From positions 823,939-887,938 of the forward strand of contig BFEA01000104.1 of NCBI GenBank assembly GCA_003427395.1: 64,000 nt of DNA, given 5' to 3'. The notes under the pieces were generated by a model. That model worked only from the letters and a program-made list of their open reading frames with translations. It did no database searches and was not told the origin of the DNA. Of the stretch, positions 1-11,291 are shown in pieces (within the stretch, counting starts at the first letter, position 1; each line of letters starts with the position of its first letter). The translations under genes and the position numbers were made by a program. Origin of the DNA: Chara braunii (taxonomy: Eukaryota > Streptophyta > Charophyceae > Charales > Characeae).

Positions 1-69
<69 letters not shown>
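1..69. repeat. (AG)n microsatellite at window edge
   Basis: An almost perfect AG dinucleotide run that begins before the window. GA/CT tracts recur at 16940, 29646, 54381 and 61471, so such tracts are a general feature of this genome and of the giant LTR family. Confidence 0.95.
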
Positions 70-70
<1 letters not shown>

Positions 71-608
71 GACAACAAGGACAAAAAAGGAGGACAATGA
101 GACAACAATGATAAATAGGAGAAAGGAGAAGGCAAGGTTTGGGAAACCTATACCTAGGGTTATTCTGAATCTCCACGCCTTGCCAGCTGTCAAGCCCTGA
201 CCTTGGCCACTCGTTTTTTGGCCGTGTTAACAAAAACCTCACAATTTACCCCTCATATGGATTGTAGGATCTTTTGTAGTTGGGCCAGTCAGCTTGTGGG
301 AGAACAGTACCATACCTCTTCACCGCGACTTGCCAGCTATGTGACGACCGATCCCGGCCTCGAGGGCGTTTTTCGTACCCCAAGGGGATGTAATCACCCT
401 TTTCACACCGGTATCTTTACTCTCAACGGGATCGTTTGAAACCCCTTCGGACCTAAGGGCATACTCACACTTGGCAATACACACATTTTCATAAAATCGT
501 AAATTGTAGGTGATTTTTTGGGTCACAAGGGCTGCGTATTTTTCATTTTCACGCAAATGGGCATGTAAATGTCACCGGCTTGGACAGCCGCGGAGTTACG
601 TATTTTGC
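70..608. other. No gene recognised
   Basis: Unique-looking sequence. Only short open frames of about 78 codons on both strands, with no motif that I recognise. Confidence 0.5.
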
Positions 609-800
609 GGGAACCTCTGGGGCGTGGTCCCACTAGCAAAGAGGATCGGATCGAATGCCTGAATCTGGACGAAGTTATGGAGATGTGCAGGAAATCGAGA
701 TTGAACTGCTTTTCTGCATCTCTGCGTAAAACACATCCAGATTCGGGAGCTCTATCCTATCCTTTTTGCTAGTGGGACCTAGTCCCTGGAGGTCCCCGCA
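609..800. mobile_element. Hairpin MITE, family with GGTCCCACTAGCA arms, copy 1
   Basis: The left arm reads GGTCCCACTAGCAAA at 626-640 and is mirrored by the arm ending at 779. The similarity extends outward to about 609 and 800 and inward through most of the unit, so the whole segment can fold on itself. A related inverted-repeat unit lies at 5510-5690 and a half unit near 5714-5783. The inner CACTA/TAGTG ends recall the CACTA superfamily, but the palindrome continues beyond them and I see no clear target duplication. Confidence 0.6.
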
Positions 801-1852
801 ATTGCGTCTTTCTTTTAGACCTGTTTCTTTCTGGAAACAAGAACAAAAAGAATTCGACGCTTGGTGGGCAGCTCTCCTAAGAAAAAAAAAAAGAAAAAAA
901 CAGGAAGAAGGGATGGATTTTTATGCATCGTGCTGTGTGACCCCTCTGCCCGTATAATCACATTCCTAGAGCAGCTCGAGACTGTGTCCTTTCTGTTTTG
1001 TGACGTAAACGGGTGTGCTGTGTGACTGGGAAGTGCCGTATCATCGCATTTCAAGTTTGCGATTGTACGTGCCAGTGTGAGTATGCCCCGAGGCCAGTTC
1101 GTGGCTGATGCGTCTCTTTAGCCTCAATTTATGTGGGAGGTAATGTACGTAACACTGTTTCTGTAACAAAGAAGATATTTTTTTTGTTCTTCATCTGTGC
1201 TGCAATCTGGTTTCGGTCAAAGATGTCCCATACTGTTGTATCTCGGTCTTTAACCAGCATTATGACATTGAGGGAGTGGGTGGTAGGTTTCGGAGTAGAG
1301 GTAGTTTAAGGGGAAGGGCAGGGTGACGGAAGGAGGTCCCACTGGTGCCCCGCAGTGGCTCCTCCCGAAATCCTGAACGAGGCATAGGGAGCGCTCCACA
1401 ACGGCTGCATGCTTCCTCGGTGTTTTGTCAAGAAAGAGACGGAGGATATTAGGGAAGGGAGAGCCAGTATGTAACAGCAGGAATCTGGCGCCGGAACCAG
1501 GGTGAAGAAGCCCCCCCCCCTGCTCAGTCAATCCCCTGGAGTCCAGGGCAATCAATGCTGGCAGGATCCTCCTACATTCTTCCTAATGTATTACATATGT
1601 ATCATTCTCATAATGGGACGCTGGACCCGCTTTCCAGCAGGTGATGCTCCCCACCAATATATGGAGCCTGTCCCCAGGTGCTAGCCGTGTGTGTTTTATC
1701 AGCAGCATCGCTAGCACTGGAGGGAGCTGTGTTTTGTTGAAAAAAAAAAAAAAAAAAAAAAAATCTCACCCCAAATACGGGAGCGTCATCCCTCCTTGGT
1801 GCGGCTACATACCTGTATCAATCTACCAATAGACAACAGCACGGTGTATATG
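801..1852. other. Non-coding stretch with poly(A) runs
   Basis: No convincing gene. It holds an A-rich run near 882-900 and a pure A tract at about 1740-1763, which may be the tail of a decayed retroposon. Confidence 0.45.
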
Positions 1853-1856
1853 TTAA

Positions 1857-1986
1857 ACCACCAGTACTTGGGCGACGCCTTAGCAATTTCCGCGGCCGGC
1901 GGGCCGTCGATAAATAGAATCGACAGCCCGCGCTGCTTCGAGATTTGGGCGGCCGGCACGGCGTGCAGTGCCCAAGTACTGGTGGT
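1857..1986. mobile_element. MITE with TTAA target site, ACCACCAGTACTTGG family, copy 1
   Basis: The left end ACCACCAGTACTTGGG is mirrored exactly at the right end, CCCAAGTACTGGTGGT. TTAA flanks both ends (1853-1856 and 1987-1990). The 130-bp unit has a GC-rich core. The same termini occur at 4303-4452 and 5305-5505 around different cores. TTAA duplication is typical of piggyBac-type transposition, but these termini are not a piggyBac end that I recognise. Confidence 0.8.
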
Positions 1987-1995
1987 TTAACTTTT

Positions 1996-2382
1996 GTGAC
2001 CAGTGGCTAAGCGGGTAAGGGGCCCGTCTTTGGAAAGGTACATTGCCACTCGGAAAGTTCACACGTAGAAGCGGAGGGTTGGGTAATGGCTATGTCAAGT
2101 CTTAGACCAACTACATTACCTTGCAATGAGAAGGATGCGGTGGAATTAATTGTCAAATTGAATCTAAAAATAGGAGAGGGGTTAATCCTTCCTTACTGGG
2201 AAGCAATCAATGCCCCTTGCCAGTACTATATCCCTGTCGAATAGGGAAGCTGTCTCTATGGGAGGAGTGGCCGAGGGTCTTCCAGCCCTAATGGGAAGAG
2301 GCGTTGTGTTCGATCTCATAATTTGAGCCTCGGGCACTGGGCCTGTTATTTATTTAANAAAAAAAAAAAAAAAAAAAAAAAA
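1996..2382 (+). mobile_element. Possible tRNA-derived SINE ending in poly(A)
   Basis: TGGCTAAGCGGG at 2004-2015 matches a pol III A box. A weak B-box-like TGTTCGATCTC lies near 2318, too far from it for a single tRNA head. The segment ends in a poly(A) tract at 2359-2382. It abuts the right end of the TTAA MITE. A decayed SINE or two tRNA-like modules fit; chance similarity is possible. Confidence 0.35.
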
Positions 2383-2407
2383 GCGAAACAAGGTTAAAAG
2401 TGGTGGA

Positions 2408-2895
2408 ATATCCAGCGGCCTAGCTAAGTTGGCTAGGCACGCAAGTGGCATTCAGGAGGTGGTGGGTTCAAGCCCCGTGTTCGCCTGCGGCGCACTTAGT
2501 ACCAACGGATTGGGATGGTCCTCTGGATACTCCTATGGGTACTAGTGGAATCTATGACCAACATGGGTGTGAGTGCGAGCACGAGTGGGTTGTGTGTGGT
2601 GTGTGGGAGAGTGTTGGCCATAGCTACTGCTGCTACTGGATGAGAGGTGGGGGACGATGAGAAAGGGAGGCGCAGCTACTGGCAGGTCTGGGTCTTTGTG
2701 TTAGCCAGACCCCCACTGGCGGCCCCAACCCTACACCCTAAACATTAGGGGCAAGGGGCAACATGACACTTCCCCTTCACAGTGAGAGGAAACTATGCTT
2801 GCAGGGGTCCCCTCTAGATAGCCTTAGGAGTAGGTAGTGAAAGGCAAAAACAGAAGTTGAGAGAAGAATATAAAAGAAAAAAATAAAATAAAATT
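2408..2895 (+). mobile_element. tRNA-derived SINE candidate with A and B boxes
   Basis: TAGCTAAGTTGG at 2421-2432 fits the pol III A-box consensus. GGTTCAAGCCC at 2465-2475 fits the B box, with 32 nt between them, which is normal for tRNA promoters. The rest does not fold as a tRNA and runs through a GT-rich body to an A-rich 3' end near 2870-2895. This is the best SINE candidate in the window. Confidence 0.55.
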
Positions 2896-3080
2896 GGTGG
2901 AACAATAAACAAAATGACATTCGAAAAATGGATGACTCAGGGTGAGCTGGATCAGGCTCACAAAGAAGAAGAAGTGAGTAAAATTTCGATTATGGCTTTA
3001 CGGGTTCGAATCCCTGGGTGGCGGTGCCATCTGTGAGAGCACAACTGGAGTACCGGGTGGGCAAAATCTCGAAGCAGTAC

Positions 3081-3186
3081 CCCCCCGAGAGGTATGATGA
3101 TTCTCCTGAGCTCGGTAAAGTCAAATTCGACATCCCCCGAGAGGTATGGTGATTTTCCTGAGCTCAATAATATCAAATTCGACATT
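3081..3186. repeat. 52-bp tandem duplication
   Basis: Two copies of a unit starting CCCGAGAGGTATG, about 52 bp apart (GAGAGG at 3087 and 3139), followed in both by CAAATTCGACAT. Confidence 0.8.
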
Positions 3187-3189
3187 CCA

Positions 3190-4980
3190 AGGGACAGGAG
3201 GGACAGGGTCCCCGGGTTCCTAGTATGGCCGCAGGCCAATGGGAGAACTCTCAGTATCTAGGTGGTGACGCAGAATATGGACTGGTGTTCCGTGTGTAGG
3301 GAGTATGGCCACAAACAGGAAACCTGCCTGCACACAATTGAAATCAACACAACTCAACAACAGAGCCCAATCCCCGGGGCGGAGGGAGCGCTGGGGTAGT
3401 ATGGCCCACAAGGGGCAGGCTTTGGTCCAGTCTCTGTCCACGGTGTAGGGGGGTTACAGGCAGGGGCACTCAGAATGGGAAACAACATACCTGCAGGTAA
3501 CTGCTCGAGCTGGGGGCAGCACTTCGTTTTGGAAGTTCTGCGATGCAAGGTCCATCTGCTAGTGGTCGGGTGGGAAATCCGGGATCGGGTCCTCCCGGAG
3601 TACCAGTGGGCCCAAACGGGTCAGGAAGAGTCAAGCAGCCAAAACCTCAGACCAAGTGGCAGGTTCAAAAGAATTTGAATAAATCGAAGATAGTTTTGGG
3701 TGGTACGGGTGTGGGAGGTGCTGGGTCTAGACCCCCCCCGGTGCCACAAGGGGGTGTGTGGGGGACACTGGTGGCCCCACACGTATTCCAACCCCGGGTC
3801 CCCGGGTAAACAGATAAGTAAGGACAGCAAAACGAGAAGTAACACTGTAGTGGAGACTCTGAGTAGGACCAACGTGGGGCCAGCTGCAACGGGTGAGGGG
3901 GACACAGGCAGATGTCGTTCCATGCCCAGCAGCTGCTATAGCAGCAACAGCTGATACAACGGCTACAGCCACAGCCTCAGCAGCTGGCATGATCCTCCCA
4001 TCTGTGGCAAGAGGCACACTGTCAGCAGAAACTTGTACCCCTGCAGAAAGTGAAAAAGGAAATTTGAAGGGCTAACTGCCACGGGTGAGGGGACACCGGC
4101 GGATGTCATCCCGTCCGTTGCAGCTATGATAGCAGCAACAGCTGAGGCAGCAGCTACGACCATGGGTTCAGCAGCTTGCATGGTCCACCCAACCGTGGCA
4201 GGAAGCACAACAGGAATTTCCACCCATGTAGACAGTGAAAAAGGAAAAGGGTCACCCGTTGGAGACCCTCTGGCTCAACAAGGTAGGATCCGATCCCGTT
4301 AAACCACCAGTACTTCCTAAAGTCGTGCCCGTTAACGCTACGCGATTTTAGGAAACGTACGGGCCACTACAGGAGCGCCCAAATTCATCCAACTAGAAAC
4401 GTTTCTACTCTATTTTCTTCCGCGGCGAATAGCTGGGCCAAGTACTGGTGATTTAGGGGCAATGACAATGAAGGAGAAAATGGCCCCCGAAAAGGGGAAT
4501 AGAAATACAGCCCCGCTACTGGTGGGGGGTATGCAACGAACCAATGGGGTGGACTACGAGGCAGGGGCAATCAGTGAACAGAAAATGATGGGGCTGACAT
4601 CGTGCTCCGAGGGGAAGAAACCACTCTCATTAGTCTCAAGATTGCCTCGGAAGAAACCACTCTCATTAGTCTCAAGATTGCCCCCATCACCTAAAACTTT
4701 TAAGATAAACCGAACGGTAACCATGAAGGAAGCTACGTCTGACAGGGAAGGGGAAGGAGCGGACACAGACCCTAAGCCTACCCCAGATCTGGGAAGACAA
4801 GAGAAAGAGTGCCCGCTGAGACACGCCAGCGTAGACGGATCTGAGGATAAGGGAATAAAAACCCAAGGGGAGGGGAAAAAAGCCCAAATACTGCGGGCGA
4901 ATGCATTTGCATTGAAAATTCGAAATATAATCCCACGTGCGTACTCGCACCTTTCCGTTCCAAAAGCCATTGTGTAGCCC
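3190..4980 (+). pseudogene. Decayed LINE ORF1-like gene with zinc knuckle and Ala-rich repeats
   Basis: A CCHC knuckle, CSVCREYGHKQETC, is encoded at 3286-3327, preceded by a basic stretch (KFDIPRDRRDRVPGFLVWP) and an in-frame TAG. The spacing is that of the knuckle in plant LINE ORF1 (gag-like, RNA-binding) proteins. Further on, two tandem units starting near 3889 and 4083 encode related Ala-rich peptides (ADVVPCPAAAIAATAD and ADVIPSVAAMIAATAE) and both end in a D/E-SEKG motif. After the MITE at 4303-4452, an open frame (4462-4977) carries KKPLSLVSRLP twice, from a 36-bp duplication. Several stops and frame changes show it is dead. The assignment rests mainly on the knuckle; a gag of another element is possible. 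No endonuclease follows it. Confidence 0.45.
4303..4452. mobile_element. TTAA MITE, ACCACCAGTACTTGG family, copy 2
   Basis: The left end follows TTAA (4299-4302). The right end, read in reverse, begins ATCACCAGTACTTGGCCCAG and is followed on the plus strand by TTAG (4453-4456), one change from TTAA. The right arm continues into GCTATTCGCCGCGG, shared with the left arm of copy 3. The core is unrelated to copies 1 and 3. It interrupts the LINE ORF1-like remnant. Confidence 0.75.
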
Positions 4981-5304
4981 GCATGGAAGTCTAGAGGTAC
5001 TTTTTGGATTAGATAGACGTTGACAACTGCCTGCATCCTCTTTTCCCGCGTGGCCACGACCATTTCTCGCTTGTACTACCCCCAAATTTTCTGAGAAACC
5101 GATGTAAAATTGGTGATCAACAGGACCACAAAATAGAAACAAATGTGGGGTACCTTCCAAAAATTGAGCTAACAAAACATCAAAAGTCACCAAAATCATT
5201 GTGAAAATAATAATTTCAAATGCTTCCATAAAATATAAAATGTTTGTTTTGACGAAATCGTTGTTACATTTTTTGCAAGTTGGAGCCATGTACAGGCCAT
5301 TTAA

Positions 5305-5505
5305 ACCACCAGTACTTGGCCCAGCTATCGGCCGCGGGCGATTCCCATTAATGTGCCAGTAGTTACAGGCTTCGGGGCACCGAACCACAATGGCTGGAAG
5401 CGCCAGCCAAAATCAAAATGAAACGGTGCCCCAACCGCTCGACAAAACTTGGCGCGCAGGGGGTATCCCGGCTCAGCATCAATAGTTGGGCCAAGTACGA
5501 GTGAT
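5305..5505. mobile_element. TTAA MITE, ACCACCAGTACTTGG family, copy 3
   Basis: TTAA at 5301-5304 and 5506-5509 flanks inverted ends (ACCACCAGTACTTGGCCCAG on the left; the right end is degenerate with GAGTGAT). The 201-bp unit has a core unlike the other copies. It lies next to the hairpin MITE at 5510. Confidence 0.75.
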
Positions 5506-5509
5506 TTAA

Positions 5510-5690
5510 GTCCAGGGGCCTGGTCCCAGTAGCAGCCTTGAGGAAACTCAACGCCTGAATCTGGACATGTCTGTGAAGATGTGCAGTTGAGCAAACTCAA
5601 CACAACTTCTCCACATCTCCACAAACACGTCCAAATTCGGGCGTCCAAGAAACTCAAGGCTGCTAGTGCGACGAGACCCCAGCATGGGAT
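5510..5690. mobile_element. Hairpin MITE, GGTCCCACTAGCA family, copy 2
   Basis: The left arm GGTCCCAGTAGCAG (from about 5523) is mirrored by CTGCTAGTGCGACGAGACC ending near 5684. The interior arms are also complementary, with the GAATCTGGAC motif shared with copy 1. A further right-half copy, ending in GGCTGCTAGTGTG, follows at about 5714-5783. Confidence 0.55.
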
Positions 5691-5787
5691 GAATGAAACC
5701 GCAATCTCAATGCGATTTCCGCAGATCTTTACAAACACGTCCAAATCCGAGCATTCAGGAAACTTAAGGCTGCTAGTGTGTGACGTT

Positions 5788-5915
5788 CACCCTCACGCCC
5801 TGTGCTGTCTTCCGACCGAAGTGTCTAATATGCGAAAAAAAGGCCCTGGAAGAACAACAAAATGGGGTGTGCAAACCATTTTTGGAAAATTAAGTGTGGG
5901 GACAAGTCTCCCATG
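5788..5915 (-). mobile_element. LTR fragment of the Ty3/gypsy family found at 21 kb
   Basis: This segment matches, in reverse orientation, the LTR end next to the primer site of the plus-strand element (21240-21350) and the minus-strand copy (15985-16110). All three share TCACGCCC/TTACGCCC...GTG, a GGGGTGTGC/GGGATGTGC block and TTTTGGAAAATT followed by GTGTGGGGAC or similar. No primer site or gag adjoins it, so it is a partial or solo LTR. Confidence 0.65.
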
Positions 5916-5929
5916 CAGTCCCAGTCTGC

Positions 5930-8900
5930 CATTATGTGAAGCTAGAGGGGTCTTTATGATGGGTTTTATCATACTTTTCAAGCATATTGATTAACATTTT
6001 TACTATTTTTCACAGTATAAAATCCTGGGATTTTTTGTTTTTCTTTCGGCTAATGCATTAAAAATAGAGAAACATATGGAATACCATACTTAAAAACACA
6101 TATGACTAGCAGTACATATGTGAGGTGTTTCATGATTGCATTGGTTTGGTTGCTATTATTATGTTTGTTTACATGTATTAAATTCTTATCGAAGTGTTGT
6201 GTTATCCCCGCAATCCCCCCCCCTTTGCCCCTTGCCCTCTCGGGATGTGGTTGTCTAAATGTTATATGTGCATGGTAATAATGATGGTACCATATGAAAA
6301 TAAGGGGTGAACATTGAAGAATGTTGTTCGTCCTTCTTCTTAATATTGTTTGCATAAAGACAACACCTCGACGTTCCCCTTCACTCTCTCTCTGAATCTC
6401 TCTAGAAGTAAAAAACATGATATATGGTGTATACTAAAAAAAACACGAAATCGTTTGTTGAAAAATGATGGTGAACATGTAGCTACCTAATTGGTACTGA
6501 CAATGTCCTGCGGTGCACACTAAAGGAGATCCGCCTCGTCAACAAAGGGGAAAAAAAAAACAGTAAATGACAAAAAAAAAAAAGTCTAGTGCAACTTCAA
6601 CGCATGAAAAATTCCATGCCCAAAAAGTTTCATTGCGTTGTAAGCAAGTTAAAGCAACAACACATTAGCATTCGATTGTCAAAAGTAGCAATAACATCTT
6701 AAGTGAATGAGGTTGTTGCGATGGTTATTTGCTCGACGGAGTGTACTGTCCATGATCTTGAAGTTCAACTTGGTAGTTAGCTTTTTTTTCTTGTCTTGAT
6801 CTTTTATGAGGACCGACGATATCCCGACTGTGATGACACTTTTCCGAGCTAAGAATTCCAACATTGCATCCCGTGCGTCAATACAGTACTGTTTGACGTG
6901 CTGCTTCTACGCTCGCATCATCAAATCTCCTTTGTCCCTTCGCGGTCTTGTGTCTTCATATATGTGTTGCATATATTGTAAGCCATTGACGAAAGCTTAC
7001 AGACTTACAACAACACATACAACGGTTGCGTTGCATTTGTTTGTCACCTTGACAAATACGAAACCGTAACTGTAAAACACTTGTTTGTACCATGCGATTC
7101 CATCGTTTCCATAAATACTGTAGCGGTCCCATACCTTCACGAGATTGTATTTTTTTCTTCTTGCACTTCGAGGATATAAGCCCAGTGACAGTTCGTGATA
7201 AAAAAAATCTCACATAATAAGGTTGAGGGCGTGTCAATGTCTTTTTTGTCGCTCGGATATCAGGTCTGCCAATTTTACCGACGCTCCCCACTTCTCCTGT
7301 CGTCTTCATTTCAACATTCATTCTGGTTCCATACTGGAAAAAAAAAAAAATTGCAAGTACGGTTCAAGTATGAAAGAGAACACACCGCTTACACAATGGT
7401 GGAAGTTATTGTCACGGGATATTACAAAGTAATTTGTGTGGTTGCAGGATGTAAGTCAATGCGGACATCGATGCAAGACGTTCCGTTTGCCACATTTACG
7501 TAGATGAATGTGATCAAGAAGACTGAAAGGTGTCCCGTTTGCTACATTCGCGCAGACGAATGTGATCGATAATATTGATTTTTTTCCGTTTTCGTTGTGG
7601 TATATGGTCAAAGTCATCGCCACATGAATGACGATCCGCGATATTTTGTTGATGAAACGCAACATTTCGTTTATGATTTCATTGCACTGCATAGACGTCT
7701 GAAATGCTTCAATGCCACTTTTTGCATATTGTTGTTTTTGGCTGTCAACGACACAGTCGTTCGCATAACCCGTGTCACGCACCATGTCATGCCAGCGTTT
7801 GAACAAACCACCACGCATGTCTCTTATCTGTGATGCTCATTTCCCCCCATATGCGAACATACCCAAACCTGTAGAATGCTTTGGTCGATTTGCTACTGCC
7901 TTGCCTTTCACAGCTTGCATCGGACTCAACCTTCTTGGCGAACTTGTACACTTTAAGTTGTTCCTCGTTGTACCACAACTCAAGCGAGGGCTTCCATACC
8001 GACCACAACCCTCATTCGCGTTGTTATTTTCTATGAGAGGATGTTATGCCATTCTACAAGCATCCCCCATTTCTCAGTGCGCTTCCATGCCTACAATGCA
8101 GACACTCTAAACACAACGAATAAAGGAGAGGAAAATGCAATGTAATCGAACAATTAGCGATGTGCTCTTGTATTGTTCGTATCGAACAAGTGATCCTCAC
8201 TTGTCATGACTCTCATCATGTTTACACAGATTTGTCTGAAGCAGATTTCATATCTTGCATGGATGCCGACATCTTGACAGGTACGGTCAGCCAAAACTGT
8301 ACATTAGGAGTCTTTTGCTTAGGGATTTGCATACCTATCTCAGAACGTTTATTGCGGGTTCATGCCCATACAATGGTGTGGAGGTTTTGCCACCCGTCGT
8401 TGGATTCAGTCTCGACCTTTCTACTTGACGTGGATGTGATTATCATCTAGCTCCATAACGCGTCCAATCCAGAATGTGCAACCCTTTGCAACATACTCGT
8501 CGAGTGTGTGAAAAATTACGAAGTTATTGATGTCGGCGGACTCATTTGGCTTGAACTTCGGTTTCAGAGCGTCTATCTTGTATCCGACGAAACAAGGTTT
8601 CCTCGTTTGTGAGTCGAAAACATGCGACGCAACTGGTAAGGATTCTTGTTTATCAAGCATTCATGCAGGCCAGAAGACCTTTTGAAGGGGCACTGTACCA
8701 CTGTCCTCTTCTGATATGTTTTTAAACTCCTTGAGATGGTCGGTCCAGCAGCTCAAGCGTCTATATTTTATCGCCCTTCTGTGTTCGTCTCCGTGTCCCA
8801 TTGGATTTACGAAATTTCCCACAATCTATGAATAACACGCACCCCCACTATTCCGTTAACGAAATCGTCAAAGTGAGGGTTACAAGACTCGCGGCAAGGC

Positions 8901-9180
8901 TGGAAACCCCATTGAGGCCCCGACCACCCGTTGCCTGCATCCCTTTTAAACCAATACACAATGTTAGTTCGAACTCCCACTTTTTCTTGGTGCTGAACTC
9001 TTTGTACAGCATGGCGGGGTTGTCCCCATCCATATAAAATCGAAACAGTTGAGGCGTTGCATGCTCGTTGATGTTGTGATGGATATACAGTTGTATGGTG
9101 GTTTTTCAAATGACGAGTTCGGTGATGAACGTGCAATCGATGTCCTCTTCGCATGATGTTTTGATGACATTGAAGAGCTA
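5930..9180. other. AT-rich decayed region, no clear gene
   Basis: There are many stops in all frames and A- or T-rich runs (6551-6560, 7339-7350). A short direct duplication sits at 7479-7514 and 7530-7567 (CCGTTTGCYACATT then GAATGTGATC). On the minus strand, 8660-8421 is open for 79 codons and contains FWIGRVMELDDNHIHVK. That resembles small SH3/Tudor-like segments in plant transposon proteins, but the similarity is too short to name. Open frames at 9154-8848 and 7818-7456 (minus) may be further pieces of the same dead gene. Confidence 0.35.
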
Positions 9181-9291
9181 GTCAGTTTCGAGATGTCCAC
9201 CCAACTCAAGAGGGGGCCAGGCACCTTCAGACTGAACATAAACCATTGTAGTCATCACCGGGCCTTCAACGTTTTCTCTAGGATCCAAATG

Positions 9292-10989
9292 AAGGGGCGC
9301 AAACAGCAGGAACAGGAATGTCGAAGAATGGTTCAGGAAGCGGAAGCGGAGTTAGAGTTGGAACCGATTACAGAAGTCTATTGGCAGCGTAGACGGGACA
9401 GGTGGTTACAAAAATGGGAGAAACTTCAGATTAAACAACAAGTGCAATGGGCAAAGAAAGCACAAGAAAGGGGTATGACAACAACAAATCGCATGACGAA
9501 GGAGATGTTTCAGTGAATCTGTCCAGCCCAATCACATGCTCTCATGCGCGCATTACAACACCCGTTTTTTCCTGAAGCCGACACAACAATAGACTCAGAA
9601 GGCATCACAGAGTACGCCCTGTAATATTTGCAGGACATACTCACCTCAAGACGCCAGCCTAATCAATCCCTGCAGCAACTCCATGCCGGGAACGACCTCT
9701 GGCTAACAAATCAAACATGCCTACCTCAAGAAGCTAGGCTGTTCTTGGACACACTCATTTCGTTGGAGGAACTTTGGGAAGCAGTGAAGTGCATGGCCAA
9801 AGGGAAGAGCCCGGGAACTGATCGGTTGCCTGTCGAATTTTACGCAGCAGTATGGGAACATGTGGGCCCCCCTCTGTTAAGTTTGTACAACCGCATTTTG
9901 GAAGGAGGTACCGTGACAGAGGACATGAAATGTGGCATCATCACACTGATCTACAAGAAGGGGGACAAATGCAATATACGTAACTGGAGACCCATCTCCA
10001 GACTCAACGTCTCATACAAGCTGCTGGCCAAACTGTTAGCCAGAAGACTGGCTCCCTACCGTCCAACCCTCGTACATACGGATCAAGGGGCCTTTGTGCA
10101 AGGCCGCTCAATTGCAGAAAATATCATGATTGCGATGGGGGCCCTCGAAATTGTCCAGAAAGATAACAGACAAGTGCTGATTGCTATGCTGAACTTGGAG
10201 AAGGCGTACGACGGAGTAAATTGGTCGTTTGTCCTGGCCACCCTGGAGCACATGAGTTTCAGGCCGATGTACTGTACCTGGGTGAGAGAGCTGTACACAA
10301 AATCCAAAGCCACAGTCATGGTCAACGACTATTTGTCACCAACTCTCGCGCCAGGGTTGTCCGCTTACTCCCCTGCTGTTTATGCTACAGATGCATGTCT
10401 TGCTGAACGCCCTGAGGGCCGCTCCACACATTCAGAGCCTCGACATGGGACGGGGAGACCGACTGCTCACTGGAGCAATCGCAGACGATCTGCTGCTCGT
10501 CATGGAAGCAACGCCACAGTCAATGTTGGAAGCCAAACACATCCTGGACTCCTAGTCCCTTCTCCCTGAAGCGCAAGTCAATTGGAATAAGTCACTCTAC
10601 TTTCTACCAGCGGACTACAGTCTAGAGGGAGGGGACTGGGGTATGAAGAGGATACCTGGTCACCTCTCAAAGACATATCTGGGGTTGCAGGTTTCGCTTT
10701 CAGATGCCCGCACCAACCAAGATCTGATCCTGCGAGCGAAAACTCAATCTGCTATGTTGAAATGTCGCATGGCCATTGGTATCTCATTACTAGGGCGAGT
10801 GATCCTCATAACCTCAGTGGTTTTCGCCCAACTCTGGTTTGTGGCGGCAGTCTTTCTAATCTCCAAACCAACCACATGGCTCATCATTTCAAATGCGGCC
10901 CGGTACCTCTGGAAATCGGCTGAGTTACAGGGGAGAGGATACATCAGCAAATGTTTGTGGAACAAGGTTACCTCGTCCAAGGCTGTCTA
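9292..10989 (+). pseudogene. LINE reverse transcriptase (ORF2), frameshifted
   Basis: The upstream part is basic and charged (WQRRRDRWLQKWEKLQ) with stops at 9514 and about 9622. From 9628 the frame encodes classic non-LTR RT blocks: KSPGTDRLPVEFY, LIYKKGDKCNIRNWRPIS, DQGAFVQGRSIAENI and LNLEKAYDGVNW. In the last block the expected first catalytic Asp (LD) is Asn. Near 10320 the reading moves to the second frame, which restores LSRQGCPLTPLLF (motif B) and IADDLLLVM (the ADD motif). A stop follows near 10551 before TYLGLQVSL and the region to 10989. The enzyme would copy its own RNA at a nicked target. The frameshift, stops and D-to-N change make it non-functional. Confidence 0.85.
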
Positions 10990-10990
10990 G

Positions 10991-11290
10991 ACCCCCCTAC
11001 GAATACGGGCCGTACGTACGGGCTCATATGGTCGTACGGACCGTACGTACGGAAAAAAAGCAAAAAAAAAAAAATCAAAAAAATCTAAAAACAAAATATG
11101 TTATGCGGAGAAATAAACTGAAACACCTTTGCCTCAGGGGCATATTCAAATTCGTTACTAAATTTGAGATAAAAAAATCAGAACATTTTTTTGTTTTTTT
11201 GTTTTTTTTTGTTTTGGTACGGGGCTGTACATACGGCCGTACGGCCGTTCATACGGTCATACGTATGGCCGTACGATAAAAACCCCATAC
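10991..11290. mobile_element. CGTACG-rich inverted-repeat insertion in the LINE
   Basis: About 300 bp separates two LINE segments that read through in related elements (…SSKAV and HRSKADGGLGIIDP). Its ends are roughly 50-bp imperfect inverted repeats made of TACGGCCGTACG-like units (10998-11053 and 11218-11275). They flank an A-rich then T-rich centre (AAAAAAAGC… and …TTTTGTTTTGG), so the whole unit is a stem-loop. No coding capacity. Exact target duplication not resolved. Confidence 0.65.
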
Positions 11291-11291
11291 G

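Noticed and set aside
3003-3013. Perfect B box GGTTCGAATCC suggesting a tRNA gene
   Set aside because: No A box 30-60 nt upstream and no acceptor stem. At most a fragment of a SINE.
4554-5388. Minus-strand frames of 169 and 233 codons
   Set aside because: They overlap the plus-strand knuckle-associated frame and run through the TTAA MITE. No motif; probable chance openings.
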